This document shows, piece after piece, positions 1 to 8,777 of a stretch of DNA of 51,769 nt. The stretch comes from Candidatus Sungiibacteriota bacterium. GTDB lineage: Bacteria > Patescibacteriota > Minisyncoccia > Sungbacterales > HO2-52-23. The stretch spans positions 1-51,769 of the forward strand of contig JACQRW010000018.1 in NCBI GenBank assembly GCA_016206285.1. Reading direction: 5' to 3'. The position numbers and the translations under genes were made by a program. Positions within the stretch are counted from its first letter, which is position 1; each line of letters starts with the position of its first letter. Below the pieces are notes generated by a model that was not told the origin of the DNA, did not search any database, and was given only the letters and a program-made list of their open reading frames with translations.

Positions 1-292
1 ATTTTAAAATGGCTAGTATATCTTCTTCCCGCGCGATCAGATATTCCGTACCGTCGACCTTAATTTCATTCGGACCATACTTCGTAAAAAGCACATGATC
101 GCCTTTCTTCACGCTCACCGGCGCGCGCGTGCCGTCTTCCAACAGTTTGCCCGGCCCCACGGCAACCACGGTCCCCTGCTCCGGCCGCTCTTTGTCCGCG
201 GTTTCGGGCAGATACAGCCCTGACTTTAATTTGCCGCCCTTTTCCTTGGTCGGCTCGATGACCACCCGGTCACCCAATGGATTGATATTCAT
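1..292 (-). CDS. groES: Co-chaperonin GroES (10 kDa), C-terminus cut by window edge
   Basis: Minus-strand reading MNINPLGDRVVIEPTKEKGGKLKSGLYLPETADKERPEQGTVVAVGPG...; typical GroES; preceded by CIRCE. Confidence 0.93.
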   Translation of the reverse strand, partial: MNINPLGDRVVIEPTKEKGGKLKSGLYLPETADKERPEQGTVVAVGPGKLLEDGTRAPVSVKKGDHVLFTKYGPNEIKVDGTEYLIAREEDILAILK

Positions 293-376
293 TTAGAAAG
301 AGATTAGGCAATAGAGATTAGGCAATAGTAAATCTAAATTTACTAAACGCTAACCACTAACGTCTAACTACTATTT

Positions 377-403
377 TTAGCACTCTCGACCTCTGACTGC
401 TAA
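377..403 (-). promoter_or_regulatory. CIRCE operator (HrcA binding site) upstream of groES, one mismatch
   Basis: TTAGCACTC-N9-GACTGCTAA versus consensus TTAGCACTC-N9-GAGTGCTAA. Confidence 0.9.
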
Positions 404-430
404 TTGTACTCAACCCTAAAAAGTTGTCAA
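403..430 (-). promoter_or_regulatory. Sigma70-like promoter of groES
   Basis: Minus strand TTGACA (425-430), 16-nt spacer, TACAAT (403-408), immediately upstream of CIRCE. Confidence 0.75.
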
Positions 431-509
431 CGGGTTGACAAAATACTCTCTTATGTGATTTCATTTCTCTATATATTCTTATCGTTCTCTAAAAAATAAA
501 GGAGCACAC

Positions 510-776
510 ATGTTTCCAACTTGTCCTTTGTATTCCGGCAGCGAATTGCAGAAGTATCACAGCGGAAGAGGCAATCATGCGTGGCGCGAAGAGATAAAGC
601 TCCATGTCCATGGTCCATCCCGATGTCAAAAATGCGCAAGTTTTTTAACCAGCATGAGTACTAAAAAGGGTACAAAAACACCCTCTGTCTATGGGAAAAA
701 TATGGAACGGATGGGAACTCATTTGGCAAAATTTAAAAGATATAAAAGCTATTTACGCAATGCATCCCTGTGGTAA
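510..776 (+). CDS. Small orphan protein (88 aa)
   Basis: Strong Shine-Dalgarno AAAGGAG 6 nt upstream; followed directly by a terminator hairpin. Confidence 0.6.
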   Translation: MFPTCPLYSGSELQKYHSGRGNHAWREEIKLHVHGPSRCQKCASFLTSMSTKKGTKTPSVYGKNMERMGTHLAKFKRYKSYLRNASLW

Positions 777-811
777 AGTAGGCGCTTCGGCTGCCTGCTT
801 TTATTTTTTCA
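775..811 (+). terminator. Rho-independent terminator
   Basis: AAAGTAGGC...GCCTGCTTT stem followed by T-rich tract. Confidence 0.75.
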
Positions 812-827
812 AGCAATGACCAGTTAC

Positions 828-877
828 ATTTAAATCAACAAATGATCCACGATCGTGTGCGGAATGTTGATTTAAAT
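828..877. repeat. Nested palindrome A (core CACGATCGTG)
   Basis: Outer 13-bp perfect arms ATTTAAATCAACA (828-840)/TGTTGATTTAAAT (865-877); inner palindrome 848-857 on the same centre. Confidence 0.9.
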
Positions 878-895
878 CTGTCAGCTGGTTATACT
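867..895 (+). promoter_or_regulatory. Promoter of wHTH-Cas2-like gene; -35 lies inside palindrome A
   Basis: TTGATT (867-872), 17-nt spacer, TATACT (890-895); ATG at 902 is 7 nt after the -10. Confidence 0.6.
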
Positions 896-901
896 TGCGG
901 T

Positions 902-1444
902 ATGCGCGAAAACTCAATTACCTACACAATACTCAAGCGGCTTGCAGAATTTGGTATGGGTCAATTAGACGCATTTTTCCCGAAAAATTATCCGGAGGCG
1001 GCTCTGTGGCGGCCGTTGCTTGGGCTTGATCGCAAGAAAAAGGTTAAGAAACAAACGATCTCCACTATGCTCTGGCGTCTGCAACAGCAAGGACTTGTGG
1101 AGCGAATCGGAGCGAAGAAAACTGCGCAATGGCGCATAACGCCGAAAGGCAGAGCCACGCTTAGACGGCAAAAAACACCTCGCCGTCAAATGACTAAACT
1201 AGATGGCGTCATGAGGCTCGTGATCTTCGACATCCCCGAACAGGAGCGCCGCAAACGTGATGTGATCCGCGCGGAGTTGGTCGGATGCCGATTCCAGCCA
1301 CTTCAGAAAAGCGTATGGATCGGCCACTGCCCGCTCCCCCAAGATTTTATAACCATGATAGACACGCTGAAGCTCCACAACAAAATCCATATTTTCAGCG
1401 TCCGTGATCAGGGAACACTCCGACAAACAAAGAAAATAAAATAA
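902..1444 (+). CDS. PaaX-like winged-helix protein with C-terminal Cas2-like (ferredoxin-fold) domain
   Basis: N-terminal HTH (TISTMLWRLQQQGLVERIG..WRITPKGRATL) then RLVIFDIPEQERRKRDVIRAELVGCRFQPLQKSVWIG...KIHIFSV, matching the PaaX/Cas2-like pattern. The ORF track start at 842 falls inside the palindrome; 902 preferred. Confidence 0.75.
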   Translation: MRENSITYTILKRLAEFGMGQLDAFFPKNYPEAALWRPLLGLDRKKKVKKQTISTMLWRLQQQGLVERIGAKKTAQWRITPKGRATLRRQKTPRRQMTKLDGVMRLVIFDIPEQERRKRDVIRAELVGCRFQPLQKSVWIGHCPLPQDFITMIDTLKLHNKIHIFSVRDQGTLRQTKKIK

Positions 1445-1485
1445 ATCAACAAATGATCCACGATCGTGGTTTATTTGTTGATTTA
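1442..1485. repeat. Nested palindrome B (core CCACGATCGTGG)
   Basis: Outer arms TAAATCAACAAAT (1442-1454)/ATTTGTTGATTTA (1473-1485); inner 12-bp palindrome 1458-1469; 26-bp direct match 832-857 = 1443-1468 with element A. Confidence 0.9.
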
Positions 1486-1496
1486 AATTTTTCAGG

Positions 1497-1527
1497 CAAA
1501 AAAAATATCGTTGACAGGCAACGATAT
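1497..1527 (-). terminator. Rho-independent terminator for the 1564-1950 gene
   Basis: Minus strand ATATCGTTG-cctgt-CAACGATAT followed by a T-run. Confidence 0.75.
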
Positions 1528-1563
1528 CAAACCAACTAGAACCAGTTAAAATGAGCGGCGGTA

Positions 1564-1950
1564 CTACGCAAATACTACCCTGTATATAACCAGGTGGTGG
1601 TCATCGTAAGGGTTTGGCGAGTCGGCTATGTCCATTACCACATATGCTATGCGGCGATGAACATCGTCCATCATTCCGTCTTGCCATCCTCCCGCGTAAC
1701 CGACTACGAGCACCGCAGGGCAATCCTCTTCTCCTTCCCACCAAGAATCGGCTATGTCTTCGCCGTCCTTGGTCAGATAGTAGATCGTATGCACCAACTC
1801 ATCTGTCGCAATTTGGTGCATCTCCCGAAACAGCTCATCCGGCGAGTTTACTACCAACTCTCGGACTTCGCCCTTCGGGAAATTCTCTCTTTGAAATCTC
1901 GGTACATTCAACCACGGGAATTTCTGAACTAATTCTTCTCGACTGACCAT
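1564..1950 (-). CDS. Hypothetical acidic protein (about 128 aa)
   Basis: ORF with internal start MVSREELVQKF preceded by AGAAGGAG; own terminator. Confidence 0.65.
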   Translation of the reverse strand: MVSREELVQKFPWLNVPRFQRENFPKGEVRELVVNSPDELFREMHQIATDELVHTIYYLTKDGEDIADSWWEGEEDCPAVLVVGYAGGWQDGMMDDVHRRIAYVVMDIADSPNPYDDHHLVIYRVVFA

Positions 1951-2025
1951 CACTCTTCTCCTTCTAAAGACCATTGAAGTTATGAGACATTGCATAACTT
2001 TTGTTGGTCGCAGTATGGCATAAAA

Positions 2026-5010
2026 CTATTTTTTTGTCAACCACTGGCCAGTGTATGATTTTTTGATTTTTGCCACGTCTGTGGGAGTGCCTTCGGCGAT
2101 TACCTGACCGCCTTTTTCGCCGCCTTCGGGGCCCAAGTCTATGATCCAGTCGGCATTGCGCAACACATCTATATTATGTTCGATCACCAGCACAGAGTTG
2201 CCTTTTCCGACCAGCGCAGACAGGACATCGAGAAGTTTGCGGACATCGTCAAAGTGAAGACCGGTGGTGGGCTCGTCAAGAATATAGAGCGTGTCGCCGG
2301 TATCGCGACGAGACAGTTCGGTTGCAAGCTTCACGCGCTGCGCCTCGCCGCCCGAAAGCGTAGGAGCAGACTGACCAAGCTTCATATAACCAAGCCCAAC
2401 ATCGCAGAGCACTTTGAGCTTCATCGCAATGGACGGGATCGGTTCGAAGAACGCGTAGGCCTCTTCGATGGAAAGATCAAGCACTTCGGAAATATTTTTT
2501 CCCTGGTATTCGATCTCAAGCGCCTCGCGATTGTAACGCTTGCCCCGGCATTCTTCGCACTCCACATATACGTCCGGCAGAAAATACATCTCGATCTTTT
2601 TCACGCCCTGACCCTCGCACTGCTCGCACCTGCCACCCTTTACATTAAAACTGAATCTGCCCGGGCCGTATCCGCGAGTGCGCGCTTCAAGTGTTGCGCT
2701 AAAAAGAGACCGCATATGGCCAAATGCTCCGGTGTAGGTGGCCGGATTTGACCGTGGCGTGCGACCGATCGGCGACTGGTCTACCACCACTGCCTTATCA
2801 ATATGTTCAATGCCAAGAATTTCCTTGTGCTTTCCCGGAAAAAGATGCGCACCATGAACCTTGGCAAGCAGGGCTTTTGCCAGAATATCGTTAATAAGCG
2901 AAGACTTACCCGATCCGGAAACCCCGGAAACGCATACAAATTTCCCGAGCGGGATCTTTACGTCAACATTTTTGAGATTATGTTCTGCCGCTCCGCGGAT
3001 GATGAGAACCTTTTCTTTTTCAACGTCGAAGCGAGCCGAATACCTTTGCTGCGGATTTCCGCTTGCAAAGCGGCGAGCAGCAGGGGTATCGGCGAGCGGA
3101 GACAACGGTACGCGCATACTACCAAAGCGCCGTTCCACTTTTTTTCGTCCTGACAGATACTCTCCAGTGAGTGTTTTTGCTTTCAAAATTTCTTTTGGCG
3201 TTCCGGAAAACAGCACCCGTCCGCCGTGCTTGCCCGCACCGGGGCCGATATCAATGATCCAGTCCGCAGCCAGCATGGTTTCGGTGTCATGCTCCACCAC
3301 GACCACGGTATTGCCCAGATCACGAAGCTCTTTCAGAGTCTTAATCAGCCGGTCATGATCGCGCGGATGCAAGCCGATGGATGGTTCATCGAGTATATAT
3401 AAAATACCGGTCAGCTTTGACCCGATCTGTGTGGCAAGCTGAATGCGCTGGGCCTCCCCGCCCGCAAGCGTGGTTGACTCGCGCGAGAGGGTCAGATAAT
3501 CAAGCCCGACATCAATTAAAAATTGCAGCCGCTCGCTGATCTCTTTTACCAGCGGGGTCGCGATCAGCTTTTCGTTTGCCGTAAGCTGCCGGAGCATACC
3601 GGCAAAAAACAAACTGTTTTCACTGATAGTTTTATCGCTGATCAGCGCAATATTTGCATCGCCGATTCTTACCCCAAGCGCTTCAGGCCGCAAACGCTTT
3701 CCCGTGCATGCGGGACATGCCTGGATTACCATGTACTTTTCAATCTCGGCGCGGGTAAATTCGGAATCGGTTTCTTTCCACCGGCGCTTCAGATTCGGAA
3801 TCACGCCTTCAAACCCGCCGGAGTCCTGTGCCTTGTGTTTTGGATGCCGCATTTCAGTTGGCGCGTTACTCTCGCCATACAAAATAGTAGTTAGGACATC
3901 CGGCGATAGTTTATGCACTGGAGTATCAAGGGAAAAACCATGGCGCGAGGCAAGGTCGTCAAGAATCCACCAGTACCAGCTTTGCCTGCCTACGCGATGC
4001 GAAGCCGATGCCCATGGCCTGATCGCGCCCTCTGCAATGCTTAAATTTTTATTCGGAAACACCAACTCCGGATTTACTTCAAGCATAGACCCCAATCCGG
4101 TACATGTCGGACACGCTCCGTACGGACTGTTAAAACTGAAGAGTCGTGGCTCCACTTCCGGCAGGCTAATGCCGCATCCGACACATGCAAAGTGTTCAGA
4201 AAAAAGCATATCCGCAGATTCTTGACTTACCACAATAAAACCTTTCCCTATTTTCAAACCGGTTTCGACTGAATCCCTGACACGGCTTGACTCAATCCCG
4301 TTAGAGGCATTGCCTCTAACGGGATCAATATCTTTCACATAGGTAAAGCGATCTACGACAACATCAACTGAATGCTGTTTTTTCTTATCAAGAGCTACCA
4401 GATGCGCATCCGCAATCCTATAGACGATCCCATCCATGCGCACGCGCAAAAATCCCGCACGTTCAAGCTCCTCAAGAATCAAGCGGTGCTCGCCTTTTTT
4501 CCCGCTGACCACCGGTGCCAAAATTAAAATCTCCTTGTCTTTTGGTAATTTTTTAATCGCATCCACTATCTGCTCAACCGTTTGCCTGCCGACAAGCTTG
4601 CCGCAATTCGGACAATGCGGCTTGCCGATCCGGCTGAACAAAATTCGGAGGTAGTCGTAAATCTCCGTAATGGTGCCGACGGTTGAGCGCGGATTGCGCG
4701 AGATGGATTTCTGGTCGATCGAGATCGCCGGAGAGAGTCCGTCAATGGAGTCCACATCCGGCTTATCCTTCACGCCCAAAAATTGCCGCGCGTACGAGGA
4801 GAGCGATTCCACAAACCGGCGTTCCGCCTCCGCATACAATGTATCAAACGCGAGCGAAGACTTCCCGGACCCCGAAAGCCCCGTGATGACCACGAGCTTG
4901 TTTTTGGGGATCTCTACGTCAATATTCTTCAAATTATGCACCCTCGCTCCCCGCACACGGATAACTTCACGAGAAGATAGTATTGTTTTTTGAGAAGTTT
5001 TCTTTGCCAT
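2026..5010 (-). CDS. uvrA: Excinuclease ABC subunit A
   Basis: ITGLSGSGKSSLAFDTLYAEAERRFVESLSSYARQFLG; two ABC domains; CxxC zinc motifs. Start at MAKKTSQK preferred. Confidence 0.97.
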   Translation of the reverse strand: MAKKTSQKTILSSREVIRVRGARVHNLKNIDVEIPKNKLVVITGLSGSGKSSLAFDTLYAEAERRFVESLSSYARQFLGVKDKPDVDSIDGLSPAISIDQKSISRNPRSTVGTITEIYDYLRILFSRIGKPHCPNCGKLVGRQTVEQIVDAIKKLPKDKEILILAPVVSGKKGEHRLILEELERAGFLRVRMDGIVYRIADAHLVALDKKKQHSVDVVVDRFTYVKDIDPVRGNASNGIESSRVRDSVETGLKIGKGFIVVSQESADMLFSEHFACVGCGISLPEVEPRLFSFNSPYGACPTCTGLGSMLEVNPELVFPNKNLSIAEGAIRPWASASHRVGRQSWYWWILDDLASRHGFSLDTPVHKLSPDVLTTILYGESNAPTEMRHPKHKAQDSGGFEGVIPNLKRRWKETDSEFTRAEIEKYMVIQACPACTGKRLRPEALGVRIGDANIALISDKTISENSLFFAGMLRQLTANEKLIATPLVKEISERLQFLIDVGLDYLTLSRESTTLAGGEAQRIQLATQIGSKLTGILYILDEPSIGLHPRDHDRLIKTLKELRDLGNTVVVVEHDTETMLAADWIIDIGPGAGKHGGRVLFSGTPKEILKAKTLTGEYLSGRKKVERRFGSMRVPLSPLADTPAARRFASGNPQQRYSARFDVEKEKVLIIRGAAEHNLKNVDVKIPLGKFVCVSGVSGSGKSSLINDILAKALLAKVHGAHLFPGKHKEILGIEHIDKAVVVDQSPIGRTPRSNPATYTGAFGHMRSLFSATLEARTRGYGPGRFSFNVKGGRCEQCEGQGVKKIEMYFLPDVYVECEECRGKRYNREALEIEYQGKNISEVLDLSIEEAYAFFEPIPSIAMKLKVLCDVGLGYMKLGQSAPTLSGGEAQRVKLATELSRRDTGDTLYILDEPTTGLHFDDVRKLLDVLSALVGKGNSVLVIEHNIDVLRNADWIIDLGPEGGEKGGQVIAEGTPTDVAKIKKSYTGQWLTKK
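3059..3099. repeat. Probable palindromic mini-element inside uvrA linker
   Basis: CCGCTTgcaAAGCGG plus ...GGCGAGCGG; encodes LADTPAARRFASGNP in the inter-domain linker. Confidence 0.45.
4295..4325. repeat. 31-bp palindrome (15-bp perfect arms) in frame inside uvrA
   Basis: ATCCCGTTAGAGGCA-t-TGCCTCTAACGGGAT; encodes extra PVRGNASNGIE. Confidence 0.85.
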
Positions 5011-5103
5011 AACCAAAACAGTATACCCGATTTTGAGATAAAAATCAAAACCATGAACCACTCATGTTTTCCAGCTTTCGCTACGCATGATATAGTTACT
5101 ATA

Positions 5104-6435
5104 ATGCAAACGGTAAAAGCTATGTTTACAAATAGCCCCAATACCCCCGGCGTGTATATCTTCCGCACCGGGAAAACACCGGTGTATGTGGGCAAGGCAG
5201 CCGATATCCACAAGCGGCTGGCTTCGTATTTTCGGAAAAACATTTCGACAAAAACGCGACAGATGGTAAGCGAGGCAACTTCGCTTGAGTGGATCGAAAC
5301 GCAGTCCGAAATCGAAGCCTTGATCAAAGAAGCGGAGCTGATCAAAACATATTTGCCGAAATTCAATATCCTGATGCGCGACGACAAGAATTACTTTTAC
5401 GTCGCGATTACGCGCGACGAGTTTCCGCGTATTTTTCTCACGCATCAGTTGCAAAAAGACCGGATCGGCAGGATAAGAATGAGAAAAGACATCGGGGTTG
5501 ATTACATCGGCCCCTTCACGAGCGGTCCCGCACTCAAAGAAGTGCTTGCGCTCCTGCGCCGCATCTTCCCCTACTGCACGTGCACGCAATTGCATAAACG
5601 GCCGTGCCTGAACAGTCAGATCGGAAAATGCTTAAGCTTTTGTTGTCACAAAAGCAACGTACAAAATCCAAATATCAAATTACAAAAAGAATACGGAGCG
5701 AATATAAAAAATATCATTGCAATCCTGACTGGCAGGAAGAAGAAACTTCTCTCGGAACTTACGCGCGCGATGCGGGAAGCCGCGAAAAAACAAAATTTTG
5801 AACAGGCCGCAAAACTTCGCAATCAGATGGAAAGCATTGAGAATATTTTCAGCCACCGGCCCCTTACGCATAAAAGATCCATCCATAAAAAACATGCCCA
5901 GGATTGGCCGAAAATAGAGCGCATCATCAAATCGCTGCTCAATATTTCATCTCCAATCTCACGCGTCGAAGGATACGATATCTCCAATATTTCCGGCACC
6001 GAAGCAACCGGCTCCATGGTGGTTTTTATCAATGGCAAACCGGAAAAAGCCGAATATCGCAAATTTAAAATTAAAACCATAGACCAGCCCAATGACGTGG
6101 CCATGCACCAAGAGGTTATGCGGCGGCGGCTCGGGCACCTGCATGATTGGGGCACGCCCGATCTGCTGCTCATTGACGGCGGCAAGCCGCAGTTGAACGC
6201 GATCCGAAACGTCTTGCGACCCGGACATGAAACGATTCGTCTTGCCGCACTCGCTAAACGCGAAGAAGAACTTTTTATCGAGGGAAGAGAAATGCCCCAA
6301 CGGCTCGACTCGCTCCCGCCTGATGTCAAACTCTTTTTCCAGCACGTGCGCGACGAATCGCACCGATTTGCCAAAAAATACCATCATAAGCTACGTGAGA
6401 TCGCCTACCGTGAAAAATACCAGAACAAAAACTGA
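5104..6435 (+). CDS. uvrC: Excinuclease ABC subunit C, short form
   Basis: GIY-YIG N-terminus NTPGVYIFRTGKTPVYVGKA, UVR motif, RNase H-like domain ending FFQHVRDESHRFAKKYHHKLR; ends without HhH domain. Confidence 0.93.
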   Translation: MQTVKAMFTNSPNTPGVYIFRTGKTPVYVGKAADIHKRLASYFRKNISTKTRQMVSEATSLEWIETQSEIEALIKEAELIKTYLPKFNILMRDDKNYFYVAITRDEFPRIFLTHQLQKDRIGRIRMRKDIGVDYIGPFTSGPALKEVLALLRRIFPYCTCTQLHKRPCLNSQIGKCLSFCCHKSNVQNPNIKLQKEYGANIKNIIAILTGRKKKLLSELTRAMREAAKKQNFEQAAKLRNQMESIENIFSHRPLTHKRSIHKKHAQDWPKIERIIKSLLNISSPISRVEGYDISNISGTEATGSMVVFINGKPEKAEYRKFKIKTIDQPNDVAMHQEVMRRRLGHLHDWGTPDLLLIDGGKPQLNAIRNVLRPGHETIRLAALAKREEELFIEGREMPQRLDSLPPDVKLFFQHVRDESHRFAKKYHHKLREIAYREKYQNKN

Positions 6436-6538
6436 AAAGCGGACTGGAAAAAAGAAAAAACGCCGCTACCCGATGAGCGGGAGAAGCGTTTTTACGATCG
6501 CCAAAATCAAGAAAAAATAGCAGCAGCCGTAAAATTTC

Positions 6539-6582
6539 TATAATCCAGTTTCTTGAACGATCGTTCGTACTACTGGATTATA
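6539..6582. repeat. Nested palindrome C (core GAACGATCGTTC)
   Basis: Arms TATAATCCAGT (6539-6549)/ACTGGATTATA (6572-6582); inner palindrome 6555-6566; symmetric 5-nt spacers. Confidence 0.88.
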
Positions 6583-6594
6583 AATTTTCGGTTT

Positions 6595-7716
6595 TTAGAA
6601 CCCTTCCTTTTTTAAATCCTCGGCAAACTCCTTAACTTTTTTACCGGGTTTTCGCGGAACGTCCACCTTCATCTCTACCAGCAAATCGCCTCTCCCGTAA
6701 CCGGACGGGTGGTATGCGCCCTTGCCGCGTACTTTCAGAATATCACCGGGCTGGGTTCCTTCCGGAATTTTCAACTTAATGGCTCCATCAATCGCATTCA
6801 CTTCAACCGAGTCGCCCAGGATCGCCTGCGAGAGTTTGATCGGAAGAGCCATAATAATATCCTCCCCTTGGCGCCGGAATACCTTGTGCGGCAGCACATG
6901 CAGATGCGCATAGAGATCTCCGGCAACACCATTTGCAAGCGACGCCTCGCCCTTGCCGGTAATTTTCAAAATTTCACCGTCGCGAATGCCGCGCGGCACA
7001 AAGATCTCAAGCTGCTCAACGCGCTGCTCAACTCCTTTGCCCCGACACTGCTGGCATGCCGTTTCGGGGCGCGTGCCTTGTCCAAAACATTCCGGACAAG
7101 TCGAAACCTGGGTAAACGACCCAAGAAACGTGCGCTGGGTTTTTTGCACATTGCCTTTGCCCTGGCATGTCGGACATGTTTTTGTTTTTGATCCGGGCTC
7201 GCCCCCTGCTCCGCTGCAGCGGGTACAGCGCGAAAGCTTTCCCAGCTCAATCTCTTTCTTTGCTCCAAGAATAGACTCTTCAAAGGGAATCTCAAGATCA
7301 ATCTGGATGTCTTTCCCTTTTCGTTCGTGTGTTCTTGTCCTGCCGCCACCTCCCATTCCCATACCAAGAAAATCTTCAAAAATATCCGAGAAATCAAAAT
7401 CACCGGCCGATGAGCCCCCGCCGTTCGGACCCTGTTCTCCAAAATCAACTCGAAAACCCCCGGGCCACTGGAAGCCTCCGGAATATTGGTCGCCTCCCCG
7501 GCCACCCCCTTCAAACACGTTTCCAAATTGGTCGTACTGCGAGCGCTTCTGATCGTCAGAGAGAATTTGGTAGGCCTCGCTTATCTCTTTGAATTGCGCC
7601 TCATTCCCGCCCTTGTCCGGGTGGTACTGATGCGCGAGCTTGCGATAAGCTTTTTTGATCTCATCTTTGGTCGCATTGCGCGCAATGCCGAGTGTTTTGT
7701 AATAATCTTTTGCCAT
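6595..7716 (-). CDS. dnaJ: Chaperone DnaJ
   Basis: J-domain with HPD, four CxxCxGxG-type zinc motifs. Confidence 0.97.
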   Translation of the reverse strand: MAKDYYKTLGIARNATKDEIKKAYRKLAHQYHPDKGGNEAQFKEISEAYQILSDDQKRSQYDQFGNVFEGGGRGGDQYSGGFQWPGGFRVDFGEQGPNGGGSSAGDFDFSDIFEDFLGMGMGGGGRTRTHERKGKDIQIDLEIPFEESILGAKKEIELGKLSRCTRCSGAGGEPGSKTKTCPTCQGKGNVQKTQRTFLGSFTQVSTCPECFGQGTRPETACQQCRGKGVEQRVEQLEIFVPRGIRDGEILKITGKGEASLANGVAGDLYAHLHVLPHKVFRRQGEDIIMALPIKLSQAILGDSVEVNAIDGAIKLKIPEGTQPGDILKVRGKGAYHPSGYGRGDLLVEMKVDVPRKPGKKVKEFAEDLKKEGF

Positions 7717-7796
7717 TATGTGGCTAAAAGCTTCCTGACAAAAACTAAAAGTATTTTAACATTTGCTTTTAGCGCTTGCCTTTCGTCTTTCAGCAT

Positions 7797-8765
7797 CTAT
7801 AATACCAACCGTTCAGCTTCAATCTGCTGTTTTTCTTTTTTTACCACCTTAACAAGAATAAGCAGCTTCATCAAGAGCACGGCAAGAAATATCGATATCC
7901 AACGAAATACGATCGAAAGAGCTTTGAACGCGAAGAAAAAAGCGGCTGCGGCGACAAGCGGAAGATATCGCGTATATTCTCCGATCATATCTTTGACTTT
8001 TGAGATCGTAGCGGTCGCAAAAACCGTTCCGATCCGTTCCCCGCCCCCAAGACTAATACCATAACTCTTTGCAAATTCATCGCGCTGAAATGCAAGCAGG
8101 CGACTTAATTCCTGCTTCGGGATTTTCTCAAATGGAATTCCCTGCGACTGCAGCTGCGTCCGGACAAGCCCGGTCATGATTTCATTTACGGTCTGTTCCG
8201 GCCGGATCGGCGGAAGTCCCGTAGCACCCTGAATCGTGCCGGAAAATGCACGCAATGTAAAATCGAACAATTGTTGCGGGAAGAGGATTGAGAACACTTT
8301 TTGGTCATCAATCCGGTTCAGATAGAAAAGCGAGAGCACAAGGGCGACCGCAGTAAAATAAAACCCCAGCCCGTGCTTCAAAAACTTCGGTATCCGATAG
8401 AGCAGCGAAGCTGCAACCTCTTTGCGTATCATTGATACGGCAAACCACATAAGCAAGACATTCAGCACAACCACACCCAAGGCAATATATGTGGATGGAA
8501 AAGCCAATCCAAATGGAACAAGTATTGCCGCCGTCATTACGCAAACAAGCAATGTTTTATGCTGTACGAGCAACACCACAAGCGAAAAAAGAGACGCGGC
8601 AAAAATCAGCAGCACTAGTGGAAAGATAAAAAACCCGTACTGTTCAAAATCTCCTTGTATGATTACCGGTATGATCCGATACCACATCCAAAAAGTAAGG
8701 ACATGCAAGAACAGAAAGACAACACAAAAGAAAATTTCTTTCCACGAACTCGATGACAGATGCAT
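7797..8765 (-). CDS. Multi-pass membrane protein of unknown function inside dnaK operon
   Basis: Hydrophobic segments; 12 nt downstream of dnaK and upstream of dnaJ, co-oriented. Confidence 0.75.
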   Translation of the reverse strand: MHLSSSSWKEIFFCVVFLFLHVLTFWMWYRIIPVIIQGDFEQYGFFIFPLVLLIFAASLFSLVVLLVQHKTLLVCVMTAAILVPFGLAFPSTYIALGVVVLNVLLMWFAVSMIRKEVAASLLYRIPKFLKHGLGFYFTAVALVLSLFYLNRIDDQKVFSILFPQQLFDFTLRAFSGTIQGATGLPPIRPEQTVNEIMTGLVRTQLQSQGIPFEKIPKQELSRLLAFQRDEFAKSYGISLGGGERIGTVFATATISKVKDMIGEYTRYLPLVAAAAFFFAFKALSIVFRWISIFLAVLLMKLLILVKVVKKEKQQIEAERLVL

Positions 8766-8777
8766 ACCCCGAGTATA

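Noticed and set aside
902-1444. CRISPR-Cas locus implied by the Cas2-like domain
   Set aside because: No cas1, other cas gene or repeat-spacer array seen in the window; two palindromes flanking one gene are not an array. The N-terminal winged helix fits PaaX-like proteins better than adaptation Cas2.
6409-6520. Small basic ORF (GTG start) MKNTRTKTEKRTGKKKKRRYPMSGRSVFTIAKIKKK overlapping the uvrC 3' end
   Set aside because: No clear SD, lysine-rich and overlapping; could be real but cannot be supported from sequence alone.
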